This document shows positions 36,385 through 48,200 of a stretch of 57,630 bases of DNA, piece by piece (the first letter of the stretch is position 1; every line of letters begins with the position of its first letter). The DNA lies in assembly GCA_020650975.1 (NCBI GenBank), contig JAIPMN010001841.1, forward strand, positions 1-57,630. Direction: 5' to 3'. The notes beneath the pieces are model-generated. The model was not told the DNA's origin, did no database searches, and saw only the letters and a list, made by a program, of their open reading frames with translations. The DNA is from Apostichopus californicus (lineage: Eukaryota; Echinodermata; Holothuroidea; Aspidochirotida; Stichopodidae). The position numbers and the translations under genes are program-made.

Positions 36385-37149
36385 TTCTCTTGAGCAATGC
36401 CAAAAACCAAATGGATGAAAACACTGTGATTCTGTTAAGCAATACAAATCCAAAAGTATGAAAACACTTATTCTGTTAAGCAATTCAAAACATAAAAAGA
36501 AAAGAAAAAAAGGGATGAAACACTGAATCTGTTAAGCGATGCAGAAAAATAATGTGATGCTCTTAAGCATCGCAAAAATGATAGAAAGGCCAAACACTAA
36601 AGGAATGAAAACACTGATTCTGTTAAGCACTGCAAAACATAAAACAAAAAAAAAGGGAACAAAACAGTGAATATGTACAGCGATGCAGTAAAGAAACATT
36701 GCAAAATATAAAAATAGGAATGAATATCTCCCCTATTTTCAGGTGAGCTATAGAAAGAAAATCAATTAAGTACAGAAATGTTGGTATCAACACTATTTCA
36801 AAAAGTGTGTCAGTTTGCCTACTTTGTGGACTCCAGTGCCCGTGAACTAAAATGAATCATTTTCCTTCTGCAGCTAATTAATGTTAAACATTGCAAAATA
36901 AGAAGGAATAAAGAAATTCTAAAACTTGGTGAAAAAAAAGAAAAGCAAAGTCGATGATCTTTGATGATAAACCTTAATACTATTTCTGATTTTCAGAAAG
37001 TGGTTACACTGCGGTTTTCAACATTTTGTGGACTGACTTTTATCATATATTTGACAATATTGAACTTTCTTTTCCAGGTTTGTTGTGATCACTCACCATG
37101 CATGTGAGTAGATGTGGTACATACTATGCCATAGTAACAATGAAATAAA
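36385..37149 (+). other. 3' UTR of the hAT-derived gene: degenerate 50-70 bp repeats and poly(A) signals
   Basis: From about 36370 to 36700 a motif such as GAAAACACTGATTCTGTTAA with GCAATGCAAAA recurs five to six times with indels. AATAAA at 36907-36912 and 37144-37149 are the first credible poly(A) signals downstream of the stop. Confidence 0.55.
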
Positions 37150-37594
37150 CAGAACTCATTTTTACTTTGAATGTCCCAGAAATTCCAGAACAGATCACTC
37201 CTAATTTTTTTCAGTCTTTGTCATGAAATTGTAGTTTGCATTGTTTTATTCTGTTTGAGACAATCTTGTTGTTTGATTCATTTTATTAAAAGAACAATTT
37301 TTTTAAATATTAAACATTCTGTATTGTATGCGACAAGCCTTAAAACTTGCCAATCTCTACCAGGACTGGTTAGTTAATTTAACATCTGGTTACTGTAAAT
37401 TAAACAAGTACAGTTGAGTTCATGATAGGTGAAAGCCAGAGGGCGATTCCATATGTAAAACTAGTTATTTTACTCCAGGATGTAAGCTAAAGTCTCAAAA
37501 AATTTGTCATCATGTTTGGTAAAATCCAAATGTGCATGTACTGTACTGTACAAGACATTCATAAAACATGGCAAATTTGTCTTAAGTCTCAAAT

Positions 37595-38233
37595 ATGGAG
37601 AAACTGTACAATTTATCAAGTTACAAGGTAAGTTTTGATTGTTCTTTTAACATTTTTATTGACAAGCAAACATATGATTATCATGTATCAAGTAACTATG
37701 CGTCTACTGTGAAACCTGGAATTTTATGGCATTTAATTAACCTTTAAAAGGAAACTAATACAATTCATGAAATTGTATAACATTATTAATCATTGGGAAT
37801 GTGGAAATCATTCATAAATGGAAATTGGTATGGACTTGAAAGCTCCCATACTGCACGAATTGATCAAATAAAGTAATGCACAACAATAAATAATATATGT
37901 TGCCATTGTAATACTGTTTGTGACTTTTAATGTCACCTTGTTTACATTTGGTGACCATTTTAAAATTATTTGGTTTTTTAACATAAACTGAACATACATG
38001 CATTAACAAGTTGGAACAAACACTATATTTAACATTGAATATGTCATAGTTTGGCTCTACAGGCATTCATTGAGAGAGAACTGACCTCTGTGACCAAAAA
38101 CATGATGTGGAATCAACATCAAAATAATTTCCCTGGATTTCCTGGAACAATATGGTCACCTTACTTCAGACAAGTGTTTGCAGTGTCTGAAAGATACATG
38201 GAAGCAGGCACACTGAATAACATTATACCCTAA
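37595..38233 (+). CDS. Possible two-exon small protein gene (67 aa)
   Basis: Exon 1, 37595-37627, encodes MEKLYNLSSYK and ends at AAG|GTAAGT in phase 0. Exon 2, 38063-38233, follows TTGGCTCTACAG in phase 0 and encodes AFIERELTSVTKN, then MMWNQHQNNFPGFPGTIW, SPYFRQVFAVSERYMEAG and a TAA that overlaps AATAAA (38232-38237). An in-frame stop precedes the ATG. The aromatic- and proline-rich middle reads like real coding sequence, but I recognise no family. It may instead be an alternative 3' end of the preceding hAT-derived gene. No signal peptide or membrane segment is visible. Confidence 0.4.
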
Positions 38234-38239
38234 TAAATC

Positions 38240-41200
38240 AATTGCTTCAAAGGTCCCTACATTTCTCTATGCAAGCATTGTCCTGATTGATTAGTCTTAG
38301 TGATATATGATGTGGAATATATTCACGATAAACTATTGGACTGTAACATGGTAAGGTATGTATATTAAACTGCTAATACGTGTAGCCACGTAAATAAAGC
38401 AATTCGAAACACCGTAGCCGTATCAAGATGTCCGCTAACAGCTCGCTATTTTGAGAGCACAACTCCTCCGATACGAACGAAAAGAAAAATAGGACTTTGA
38501 TTTCAAACATATTTGCCGACGTTTATGCACTGTACCTGGTATATCATCGAAAATAATTGAGGCTGTAGCTAAAGTGCGTCAACTGTTACAATTTTGAAAA
38601 CACGCCCTCTAATTTTAAGAGTTCGTTACGCGCTCGTTTGGCTTCACGATTCCATAGCAATAAGTTGTAATTCAGCACGTAACACGCTGCTACAACGTTG
38701 GGAAAGGGAATGTACCGATTTCTAGTCATGAGTAGCTAATAATGTTCCTTGGTAGTGTACGTAACGCCAATCGCGAACGCCGGCGTGAAGCCACTAATGT
38801 GGAAATAATTGAAGGTGGGGGTTGTGGGAAGGACCATGTAGTGGCCCCTGCAGATCCTCGTTCAAAACGCAAAGGATATATTATAGCACACTATGAAGTT
38901 AAAAAAAAATCGTAACCCTCAACTCTAAGACACTTGAATGAAATAAGGAAATTAATTAAAATATGTGAGGGAATCGAAGTGCCTCTCTCAAATAATTTGA
39001 GATCGACAAACAAATTTATTTCTGTAAATACCCCTAACCTATATATGGAACAATCCAACCGCGGAAATAAGATCCTTGATCCCAATGACAGGCTAGCACC
39101 AGGGTAGCTCTGCATGTTTGTGATAAGCTACTGTCTTGGTGTACGCCTGAGTTTTATCTGTCGGATAAGGGCCTCTGTGACTACAAGCAGGATATGATTT
39201 TTTTGCACACTAGAATGATTTCTGTATATCCTCATCACCCGGCCCGATGACAGACCTATGTGAACAAGCACGCCCACACCATAGATTGATAGCCCATCTT
39301 CTGCCCGACTCCTCGGAGAGTGGGATTGTGGCGCTTGAACTGCTTAATATGTGCTTTATCAAGAAGAAATCTAGCTGTGAGTACATCAAGTCATATCATG
39401 CATCATCGACCACATCATCCTAGCATTAGAGCTGTCATCTTAACTTAGTTTTCATTTCGATGTTATCTCACCACGTCACTTTAATGACAATTCTAACCAT
39501 AGCTTCCTCCCCATTCCCCGCCCTCCCTCCTCTCCCGATCAATTCTCCCACCTATAGCGTTCCTGCTTCTCCCTCCCCACGCCATTAGGATAACGCGTGG
39601 AGTGCATTCCTTGATGAATGTCACTATATATTACACATTTCCCAGACAATAAGTGCATGGTGTATAAGCAATTTTGTGGCATAAATATGCCTCAGAATGC
39701 ACCATTTGACATCTATATATATATTTTAATTTAATGATAGTTTTCTCCAAAACCACCTACTTGGAAGTATCCCAGCTGGGCCCCGTAGTCATCTTTCTAA
39801 AAACTCCTGGTTCCACCACTGTTTCCTTACCACCTCTTTCACTAACTCTCATGTAATTCTAACAATGTAGCGCGTAAAAAGTGTACGAAAAATCTGACGT
39901 CATCAATGTGTACAAAGTGGTGGCTAACATTACACCGTACCTAAGTTAAGTTATTGCATAACTTCATATACATGCTGGGATGGTTTGCTTGTTCAGGCTA
40001 GTACGAATATTTTTATGTTTATTGCATGCGATGTTGTACTTTCGCATCATAACAAATTAGTGAACGCCTGTTTAACACTGACAGCGAACTCACACAAATT
40101 AAAGTTGAGTTTCCCAAAACAGAATCGTGCCAGTGATTTCACGAGGCTTATCGTAGCTGCTACTGCGACTTCAATTATCGAAAAGGTGAATGTTGCATTA
40201 AATGAAATCATCTGCAACAGTAGGAACGTGTAGCATGATGCAGAGTGAAGGCTTTCTGATATAGGCTTAGGCCTAGGCTAATTGAAACTGTCTTGACTCG
40301 AGCTAGGCCAGGCCTTAGTTACCTAGGCTAAGGCCCGAAGCGGTTAGTTCACCGGATTTGAATTAAAGCCTTCCCATACAGTACAGTTACAGTCAGGCCA
40401 CACTGTTGAGTTGAAACAATTCTTACATACCTGCTGTAGTCTAACTTTAGTTAGTTTAACTTAAGCTGTGACACTCCGGTCTAATGTTAGGCTTAGGCTA
40501 GAAATAAGGCAAGGCATAACCAGTGGCAGTAGAACTAGGCCTAAGTAAAGTTTGGGCAAACATTACGCAAAAATCTTAGACTAGGACTCGCCAGTTGTCA
40601 CCAAGATTCTATTTAGCAAACAGTTACTAATTTTAGGCCTAGGCAAGTACTAGGCTAGTGGTTTGATAAACATTAGCCCAATGTTTTGTCTAACATTTCA
40701 CAAGTTTATGTAGGAACTAGGATAGCTTAAGTACAGTATGCTTTTTGGTTAGTTAGAAATTTGGCATATTTTCATTTGGAAATATAATTTCATGCCATTG
40801 GCAAAATAAGTATAACATCAAGACCAACCTTCAGAAGATGTCATTAACCACTTTTAACTGGCATAATTTTAGGCCCCTGAGTTAGTTTGTTACGCCTAAA
40901 CTTAACAATGAATGGTTTGTTGCAATTTACCTGAAACATTTTGTTTGAGATTTTAAATGGTCTAGGATTTTATTTATATAATTACTGTATATTTGATCTG
41001 GCCTAAAGAGTGTTTCATATTCTGAAACCTTTAATTTATTAATTTAAAGAACTGAACTGCATTTTTCTTTTAAAGTACCACACCAACTCAATATCTGAAG
41101 TGATCCAGGCTAGCAATTTTCTTTCATGTATTACTGTATATTTAGGAGAAATATTCATCACTGAAGGTTGAATTTGAAGCAGGATTATCAAGTTCCAGGT

Positions 41201-42050
41201 CAGTCTTTGGGAAATTTCAATGACACACATAAGCATATGAAGCCCTCATCTATCTATCCTGACCTATAGGCATAGTGTAACCACCCCCCCCCCCCCAACA
41301 TACAGCAACTTAATTGACCCTGTGCCCAGGGCCTGCCACAACTCAAGATAATGATGATGTGGAAAACCCCATGAAAACAAAAGACTGTTTAAGGAAACCT
41401 AGATCTGCATGATAAAATCAGGGGTGTTGAATAATGAAAACTTCACCTTAAATGATATTATATGATTTTAAATATAGGGCCCAGTCAACTGAGTACTTTT
41501 ATTGTCAACACTTCAGTACTTTCAATCTTGCTGGTTAATTCAGAAAAAGATTTTCATCTGGAATTTTTTTCTTCTTTTTTTCGACAAGTCACACGTTACT
41601 TTCAAGAAGATAGTGTTTTGCATATAAGAAATGAAATACACTGTACATCATGTAGACGGTTGTTTTCAAAAATTAACATCACACCCCTGAAGATTTATAA
41701 TTTGGCTATAATTAAGTTCCAAATAATATTTGTGTGAAGTAATAGACTACGTGCAGTTGCTATTCTTTATTAGTCATCAGATGAGGACAAGGTTCAACCG
41801 CCTGCTTCAAATTAACACATCTGGTATATTTCTCACGGTTACTTCAGAAGGTCTTCGGTGACTGTATCTTAGAATTGATCGCTTTATCTTCTTGTTCTTA
41901 CCTCTTCCATTGAGTGTTTTCAACTCGTCAGTTTTTACCTTGTTCCACCAAGTTAATTCATGTGGCATTTCTTCTGTCTTATGCTTTACTCTTTCCAGCA
42001 GTGTTTCAGCCTGTCAGTTAACTTGTCTCGACCAACTTGAATTCTAGTGG
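38240..42050. other. Intergenic / promoter-proximal region, no coding exon supported
   Basis: A somewhat CpG-richer stretch spans 38380-38800. 39804-39821 is an isolated hAT-type end (inverted CAGTGGTGGAACCAGGAG) with no partner found. 39850-40190 has an open stretch ending at ATCGAAAAG|GTGAAT that could be a non-coding first exon of the KASH5-like gene. 40250-40690 is dense in TAGGCCTAGG-type words. There is a C-run at 41283. Confidence 0.4.
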
Positions 42051-42129
42051 ATATTAAAAGTTTTGATTCTGGAAAGCTAGATGAAGCAGAAAATAGTCTT
42101 CTTTCAATAATCCTCTGGATTCCAAGAAG
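42000..42129 (+). other. Possible non-coding 5' exon of the KASH5-like gene
   Basis: Ends in a perfect donor CCAAGAAG|GTAAGT at 42129 and is preceded by pyrimidine-rich CTTTCCAG and TTTCAG. No long open frame. The coding part starts in the next candidate exon at 45270. Confidence 0.3.
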
Positions 42130-42976
42130 GTAAGTTTACCAAGTTTTAAGTGTTAAAAGCCTACATCAGATTAAATTTGTGAGAAACAAACTTTTCTGTA
42201 TTGTCTGAACAGTAACATTTAAGGCATTAAACTACTTTATGTACAGTTATTAGCTCATACAGAATTTGTTTCCAAAAGAAAATTGCAAAGACCTAGTTTA
42301 TTGTCCAGAGTTACTTTAGTTCTTCCAGAACAATAAACAAGAATCACTTATGAATAATTATCAATTTACCATGTTTGTTTAATACGGCCATTTATTTCAG
42401 AAATTGTGCAAATAACATGACGTCTTAGCCATCATATTGTTGATATAGGTGCACTTCTGTTTTAAAGGTCACTGTGGCTTCGAGGACAGTAAATCACTTT
42501 GTGACTCACCATAGTGGCCTTTCTTTGACTAAGGTGGCTGGTGTCCACATAATCCTCTTTTCAACCAGAGGTGGTAATGTACTATATTGTACTGAATTCC
42601 TCTGGATCTAGATAGACTGATCTACAAAAGTATGGACACTGAGACAAGTTGTGTAACTTTTACAACATGATGACTTGCAACATGCACAATCAAGAGCACA
42701 ATATACTGTATGTTGAATATTTGTCACATTTAACTAGTCCTTTGATGCAATTTGCTAAACCTACCCAATATTACTAAAAAAAATGGGACATAATATGAGA
42801 GTTACCCCAAAACAACTTGTTAGATTTCTGGAATTATTTGGAGAGTATTAAACCTTGTTGGGAGGAGCATAGTAATTTTGAAACTTGAATCAAAAGTAGA
42901 ATATTTTCAAATATGGGGCTGATTATGTAGTGACACAGGTTTACTGGTTTCTCCTAAATACGTTTACTTGATGATT

Positions 42977-42980
<4 letters not shown>

Positions 42981-43040
<60 letters not shown>
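42981..43040 (+). repeat. Perfect (GAT)20 microsatellite
   Basis: Twenty uninterrupted GAT trinucleotides (60 bp), with GATGATTTTTT on both sides. Confidence 0.98.
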
Positions 43041-43043
<3 letters not shown>

Positions 43044-43215
43044 TTGATGATGATTTCTTTCGAGTAAGTTTAAAGTCCAGTCTGAAGCAAACTTGTGTGT
43101 AGTCAGGATCAAGTCAGAACTGTTGCTAGACATGCTAAAACTTAATGACTTAATAGTTGTGACTTAATACTCAGTCTGACTTAAATTTCCAAGGACTTCA
43201 TAGTGATGATACTAT

Positions 43216-43255
43216 GGGACATTGTGGGACATTGTGGGACATTGTGGGACATTGG
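43216..43255 (+). repeat. 10-bp tandem repeat, 4 copies (GGGACATTGT)
   Basis: Four head-to-tail copies, the last ending in GG. Confidence 0.95.
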
Positions 43256-43835
43256 CCTTTCAATTGTCTAGTACTTACCATATAGATCTAAGCTGGTGTG
43301 GGTCTGAAATACATCACAAATGGTTATGCATACTGTATATTGTACCCTAGAAGTAGCAAACATTTCAGTTCTTTTCTAGTACTACTCCATTGCAAGCACG
43401 TATACCCAGTACATTGTAAGTTGTAATATCCTGAGATGCTTCCTTCCTTGTTTTAGTGAGTTGAGGTTGTTCCAGTTTTTCAGATCTATGCTTATTCTTT
43501 AGTTTTGTGATATTGCTAAAATAGTCTGCAGTGTATTAATCGTTGTAATCATTGCCAAGCATGAAACGGCCATGATATGTACAGCATGTTTTTCGCTGGA
43601 TGCTCAATATTTCACCCACCCTCGACCTGTGTGTATCTGTCCATATGCTCAGCATCCAAAATTGGAATTTGATCATATTGTAGCTCAAGTTTGTTTACAA
43701 ATGCTAATTGGTTTATTTTAAAGTTTGAAATGTAAACAGCTGTCTCATTGAAAGAGTGAGAGAGAGTATAGGTAATACCTTCTTATATTTTATAATGCAA
43801 TGTGATATTTTAAGGTAAATATTCAATGCACGCAA

Positions 43836-43868
43836 GTAGTAGTAGGTAGTAGGTAGTAGGTAGTAGGT
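43836..43868 (+). repeat. 7-bp tandem repeat (GTAGTAG)
   Basis: About four and a half copies of a 7-bp unit. Confidence 0.9.
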
Positions 43869-44058
43869 CTTGATAGGAAGAGACCTTGATCAATGTCGGA
43901 AGAACACCTCAACAATTCATGGCATATATAGAATATCTGTTTATAAGGAAGTAATGACATCACAGAACAAGAATAAGGCTCTGTTCAACCACATGTAATG
44001 GTAAAAAATATTTACTATATCTGCATTAAAATTAAAAATGAAAGATTGACTAAACCCT

Positions 44059-44132
44059 TCATGAAACACCCAGGGGTTACTTAGTCATGAAACACCCAGG
44101 GATTACTTAGTCATGAAACACCCAGGGATAAC
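44059..44132 (+). repeat. 26-bp tandem repeat, 2.8 copies
   Basis: TCATGAAACACCCAGGG starts at 44059, 44085 and 44111. Confidence 0.95.
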
Positions 44133-45274
44133 ATGTTTTTATTGATGTCACTCCTCCCATGCCTGTCTGTATTTAATGTCACTTTTCCAGTACCTGTGCC
44201 CTGTACCTATATATATGATCCTATCCAAGTTGATAACATTTTAGCACTGTGCCCTCGTACCCACTTTGGGTCACCACCCATATTAATCTTCTTCTGGAAC
44301 TATAGGCCTGTCATTCCGAAGTGAAACGTGGATACATTGCTGAGGAATTTTGTATCTGGAAATATCAAATTGAGTTTCCGTTCGGGTGATGATGAAATAG
44401 TGCATTGTGGTTAAAATCAAATTATGAAGGATTATTTCTGGTTGCCCATCAGATATAACCTAATCTTACTTGTTAGTTGCTCATGTGAAGAGCAATTAAT
44501 TTGGTTGCCCAACATATGTACATTGCAGGAGAGATGTGTAGGTTGGGTAAATGGAACACCAGTTTCGGGCCAGTAAACCTCCCCTACGTCTCAATTGTGG
44601 GCCTGCCACTATTTTTGTTTTATTATACTTTCTCCAAATTGATGGATGGTGACCCCATATTGATCATTTTTGGGGGATCTAGTTTCAGTGCAACCTGAAT
44701 TTGATGTGTACATATAGACATAAGCCAGACATTTTCTGTAGCTGATTTTGGTCATTCTAATTGATTGTCTCTGATGCCTAGACGAATATTAAATGTTTGC
44801 CTGCTGATTGGAGGCATGTAGGGAAGTATATATTGGTGCTTGTACAGTAAATATGAACAAGTGCTATTAAGTCTTGCGGACCTGTTACAGCAGTTTGATA
44901 GGTCTATGACTGCCTAAGTTGCAGATTTGTGTATGAAATGCACTGTAGACCCAGTACTGTATTTATTCTATCAGTAAGTTTTGGTGTGGTTTGATCGGTA
45001 CTGTTGCTGGCTATCTCAGTAATGTTAAAAACTACTGTACTCTGGTACATTAATGTGGTACTGTGGTACATTAATTAGTGTCTGTTTGAACTGTTTCTGT
45101 ATTTGACAGTGAGATGGTTACACCATGCTATTGCAACAGGCTGCAATATGCAAGGTTGCTACCTAAAATTCACAAATTTAGATTCTTTGAAGAACGAGTG
45201 ATGAAATTCCACACTGTGTTGTGATTATTATTTGATTTTTGTACATATATATTTTTTTTCTCAAACAAGATAGA

Positions 45275-48200
45275 ATGAAAAGTGTGAAGTCAGAGCAAGG
45301 AAATAACCGGGAACAACCGAAGACGAAGAAGAAGAGTTCTATACCAAGGCTTCAACGAGAGAAGGAAAAGGTGCCGTTCAAAAAACAGAAATCGTTGGAT
45401 TCCACTTTCCTCGTCGAGTCTCAGCTACCCAGTATAAGTGAAGACGACGAAAGTTTGGTGGAAGGCGAAGGAATTATAGCGGGAATCAACAACTCTCACG
45501 ATGGTAGCGATAGCGATTGGTTGTCGGGTGACCTTGGAAAGGCAAACTTAAAATTGTCCGGTGATCCTTCTAACAAAGCAAATACAAGTGATTTGATAGG
45601 AGAAGACGGCTGTGACGGAAACGGCGAAAAGAATCTCTTGGATCCCATCTGTTCAGCTCCGATCAAAGGACGCCACCAATCAGGCGGTAGTCTGGGAAGG
45701 TTGATAACAGAGGAGGATCTGTTGGACACCATCTTCTTCTCTTGCGACGAGCACAAAACTGGCAGAGTGCCACCATCCGTACTCCTCGAATACGTTAAGA
45801 TGATCATGATATCTTCCCATCTGGATGACGTAAGTTTGATTTTAATAGTTTCTGGTTAATTTTACAGATTGGGGGTCTTGACAGTGGCGGAGCATCCATA
45901 CAGTCAGGGGGGTGGATGCCCCCCCTGATGGACTCAAATGGACTGCTGGCGCCCTTTTCAGCTTTTTACTACTTTTAACTTATTCGCGATTATTGACTTT
46001 TTTATTGCGCTCTCATCTACCTTTTGACACTTGTCACATTTTGTTGGTGTAATTTTCTGACAAAATGGCAAAGACACCTATTTATTCTTCGTTTATCTGC
46101 AAATTAGCAAGGCACGGAAAGGGTCATTTCCTGCTATCTAGGGACTATCTTTACTCAAAAAATTTCTGTACGCTCCGCGCCAACCTGTGGTGGCGCTCCG
46201 CTTAGATAGTGTCGAAAGCACCCCTACAGACCATTCCCGCCCCCTCTGACCAATACCCCTAGCTCCACCACTGGGTCTTGAAGAGTTTGATGTGCGGGAG
46301 ACATAAATTATGGAAGGAGGATTTTTAATACAACCTTTTTTGGCACACTTAACATGCTCTGTAGAAAGCTCTAGGCTCTAGCCACTTTGAGCACTTTTGG
46401 AAGTAAACATTGTCAGCCCTTCCGCTGCATTCTATAGTGTGAAAATGAAAGCCGCTGAGTTTGTTTGATGTGATCCTCAACATTTTATTGCCCAGACATC
46501 TCTTACATAATAATTAATATAAATCACAAGCAAAAATCAAATTCAGACTTTTTCGACTTTACACTCTGAAATCTTTATTTGATATGAAAATTAATTTAGC
46601 ACTTAAAACTATTGACCTACATTGTTTATGAGATTTCAGATGTCAAACAGCATCAGAACTATTACAAAAAGCGACTCAATGAGATGATTTAAGTTGACTC
46701 ATACCAAGACCTTGGATGATGCTCAGCCCCCTTCCCCTCCCACGCCCAGGCGCATAGCCAAGGGGGGGGGGCAAAGGGGGCAGCCGCCCCCCTTCAGCAT
46801 ATTTAAAAAAAAATTTTTTAATGTTTTTATGATATCGCTAGTAATTTCAAAAGAGAGAATGCTAAGATGCAACTTACAAGGCCTGGGAAGTGCCATTTCC
46901 AGCGATCTGGGAGGCATTTTCAGCCAAAATTTTCTTGTACGCTTCGCGCTAACCATGGTGGCGCTACGCTCAGATAGTTTGCAATGCCGTTTCTACGGCT
47001 CTGATAGGTTGCCTCCATTTTCGCCCCTCCCTTGGCAAATTCCTGGCTACACGCCTGCCTACGCCCCTTGTTATGAAATATAAAGATGCTTGAGAGTTTA
47101 CTGTGACATCTATGATAATCAAGTTAAATTCTTAAGAGCACATTACCCACCTTTCATGCAATGTATCACAGAATACATGTTAGCATATATTGCTAACTCA
47201 TAAGGAAGCATGCACTACAGTATGATTAGGAATGAGGAAGGAATAAGAAGGCAGAAGGGCGTGTGAGAAAGTGAAACTATTACAGATAAGTACGTAATGA
47301 AAGGTAACATTAGGATGAGAAGGAAAACAAAAAATACTTGTCAGGTGCCAAGAAAAATATCATAAGTTTTAAAGGCATTGAAGACTCCCCCCAAACCGCG
47401 TGCGGCCATCTGAAAAAGTTAACTTTCTGTTGCTTGCAAGTGACGTTTTGTTCGTGTTGCTACAAAATGCAGACAGTAATGAAACGTGATACCTTAATTG
47501 CTATCTTTAGCTAGACCTGAGAATGTCCATCGCTGTATCGTTTGTATACTGTGCTGTGGGTATTGACCGCAGCTGTATGTACTGACTGCACTAGTGTCTA
47601 ATTACCGACGGTATAGCAAGCTGTGTGTGTATTTCTTGGGGATCGATGGTGGTGTTTAACACTTCTGTTACACCTCATTCGAAACTAGGTCAAATTACAG
47701 GCATTAGACGTTTCTTTTTGCGCGAGTCTTCACACCCTTTAAAGCAGCTAAATACATCTTAATTTGTAACCCTGCATCATGTACAGTATTGAAACAAAAA
47801 TCAAGATAAAACAGAAATATATGCACTGTGCTTACTCCATTGATAAAATTCGCACATAAAAAAGAAGAAGTTTGTCTACATGTAGAGTAATAATTTAATA
47901 TGGCCTTGTGTAAATACACTTAACATGTGTACATAGCTCTAGGTAGGCTCTAGCAGCTTTGAGCTCTCAGAAGTAAACTTGATCACAATCGCTCAGTCCT
48001 TCTGCTGCAAATCTTTGATGTGAAAATGAAAGCCACTGACTTTGTTTGATGTGATCCTCAACATTTTATTGCCCAGACATTTCTTTCATCATAATATAAT
48101 TAAGCCACAAGCAAAGATTGCATTCAACTTCAAACATTTTTTGGCTTTTACTAAAGTGTAATTGATATGAAAATTAATTATGCAATTAAAGCTACTGACT

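Larger units (their letters stand above)
42130..45269. other. Presumed 5' intron of the KASH5-like gene; simple repeats only
   Basis: Besides the microsatellites listed separately I see no exon. The segment ends in a long T-tract and TCAAACAAG, a plausible acceptor directly before the start codon at 45275. Confidence 0.4.

Noticed and set aside
39804-39821. Complete hAT MITE ending in CTCCTGGTTCCACCACTG
   Set aside because: The end is convincing but no inverted partner or matching 8-bp flank (TTTCCTTA) was found, so only a solo end is claimed.
39985-40233. 82-codon open frame
   Set aside because: No recognisable domain. It may overlap a non-coding first exon but coding use is unsupported.
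46694-47083. 129-codon plus-strand open frame
   Set aside because: It reads through the hAT MITE at 46747-47057. The related element at 33570-33881 does not preserve the frame.
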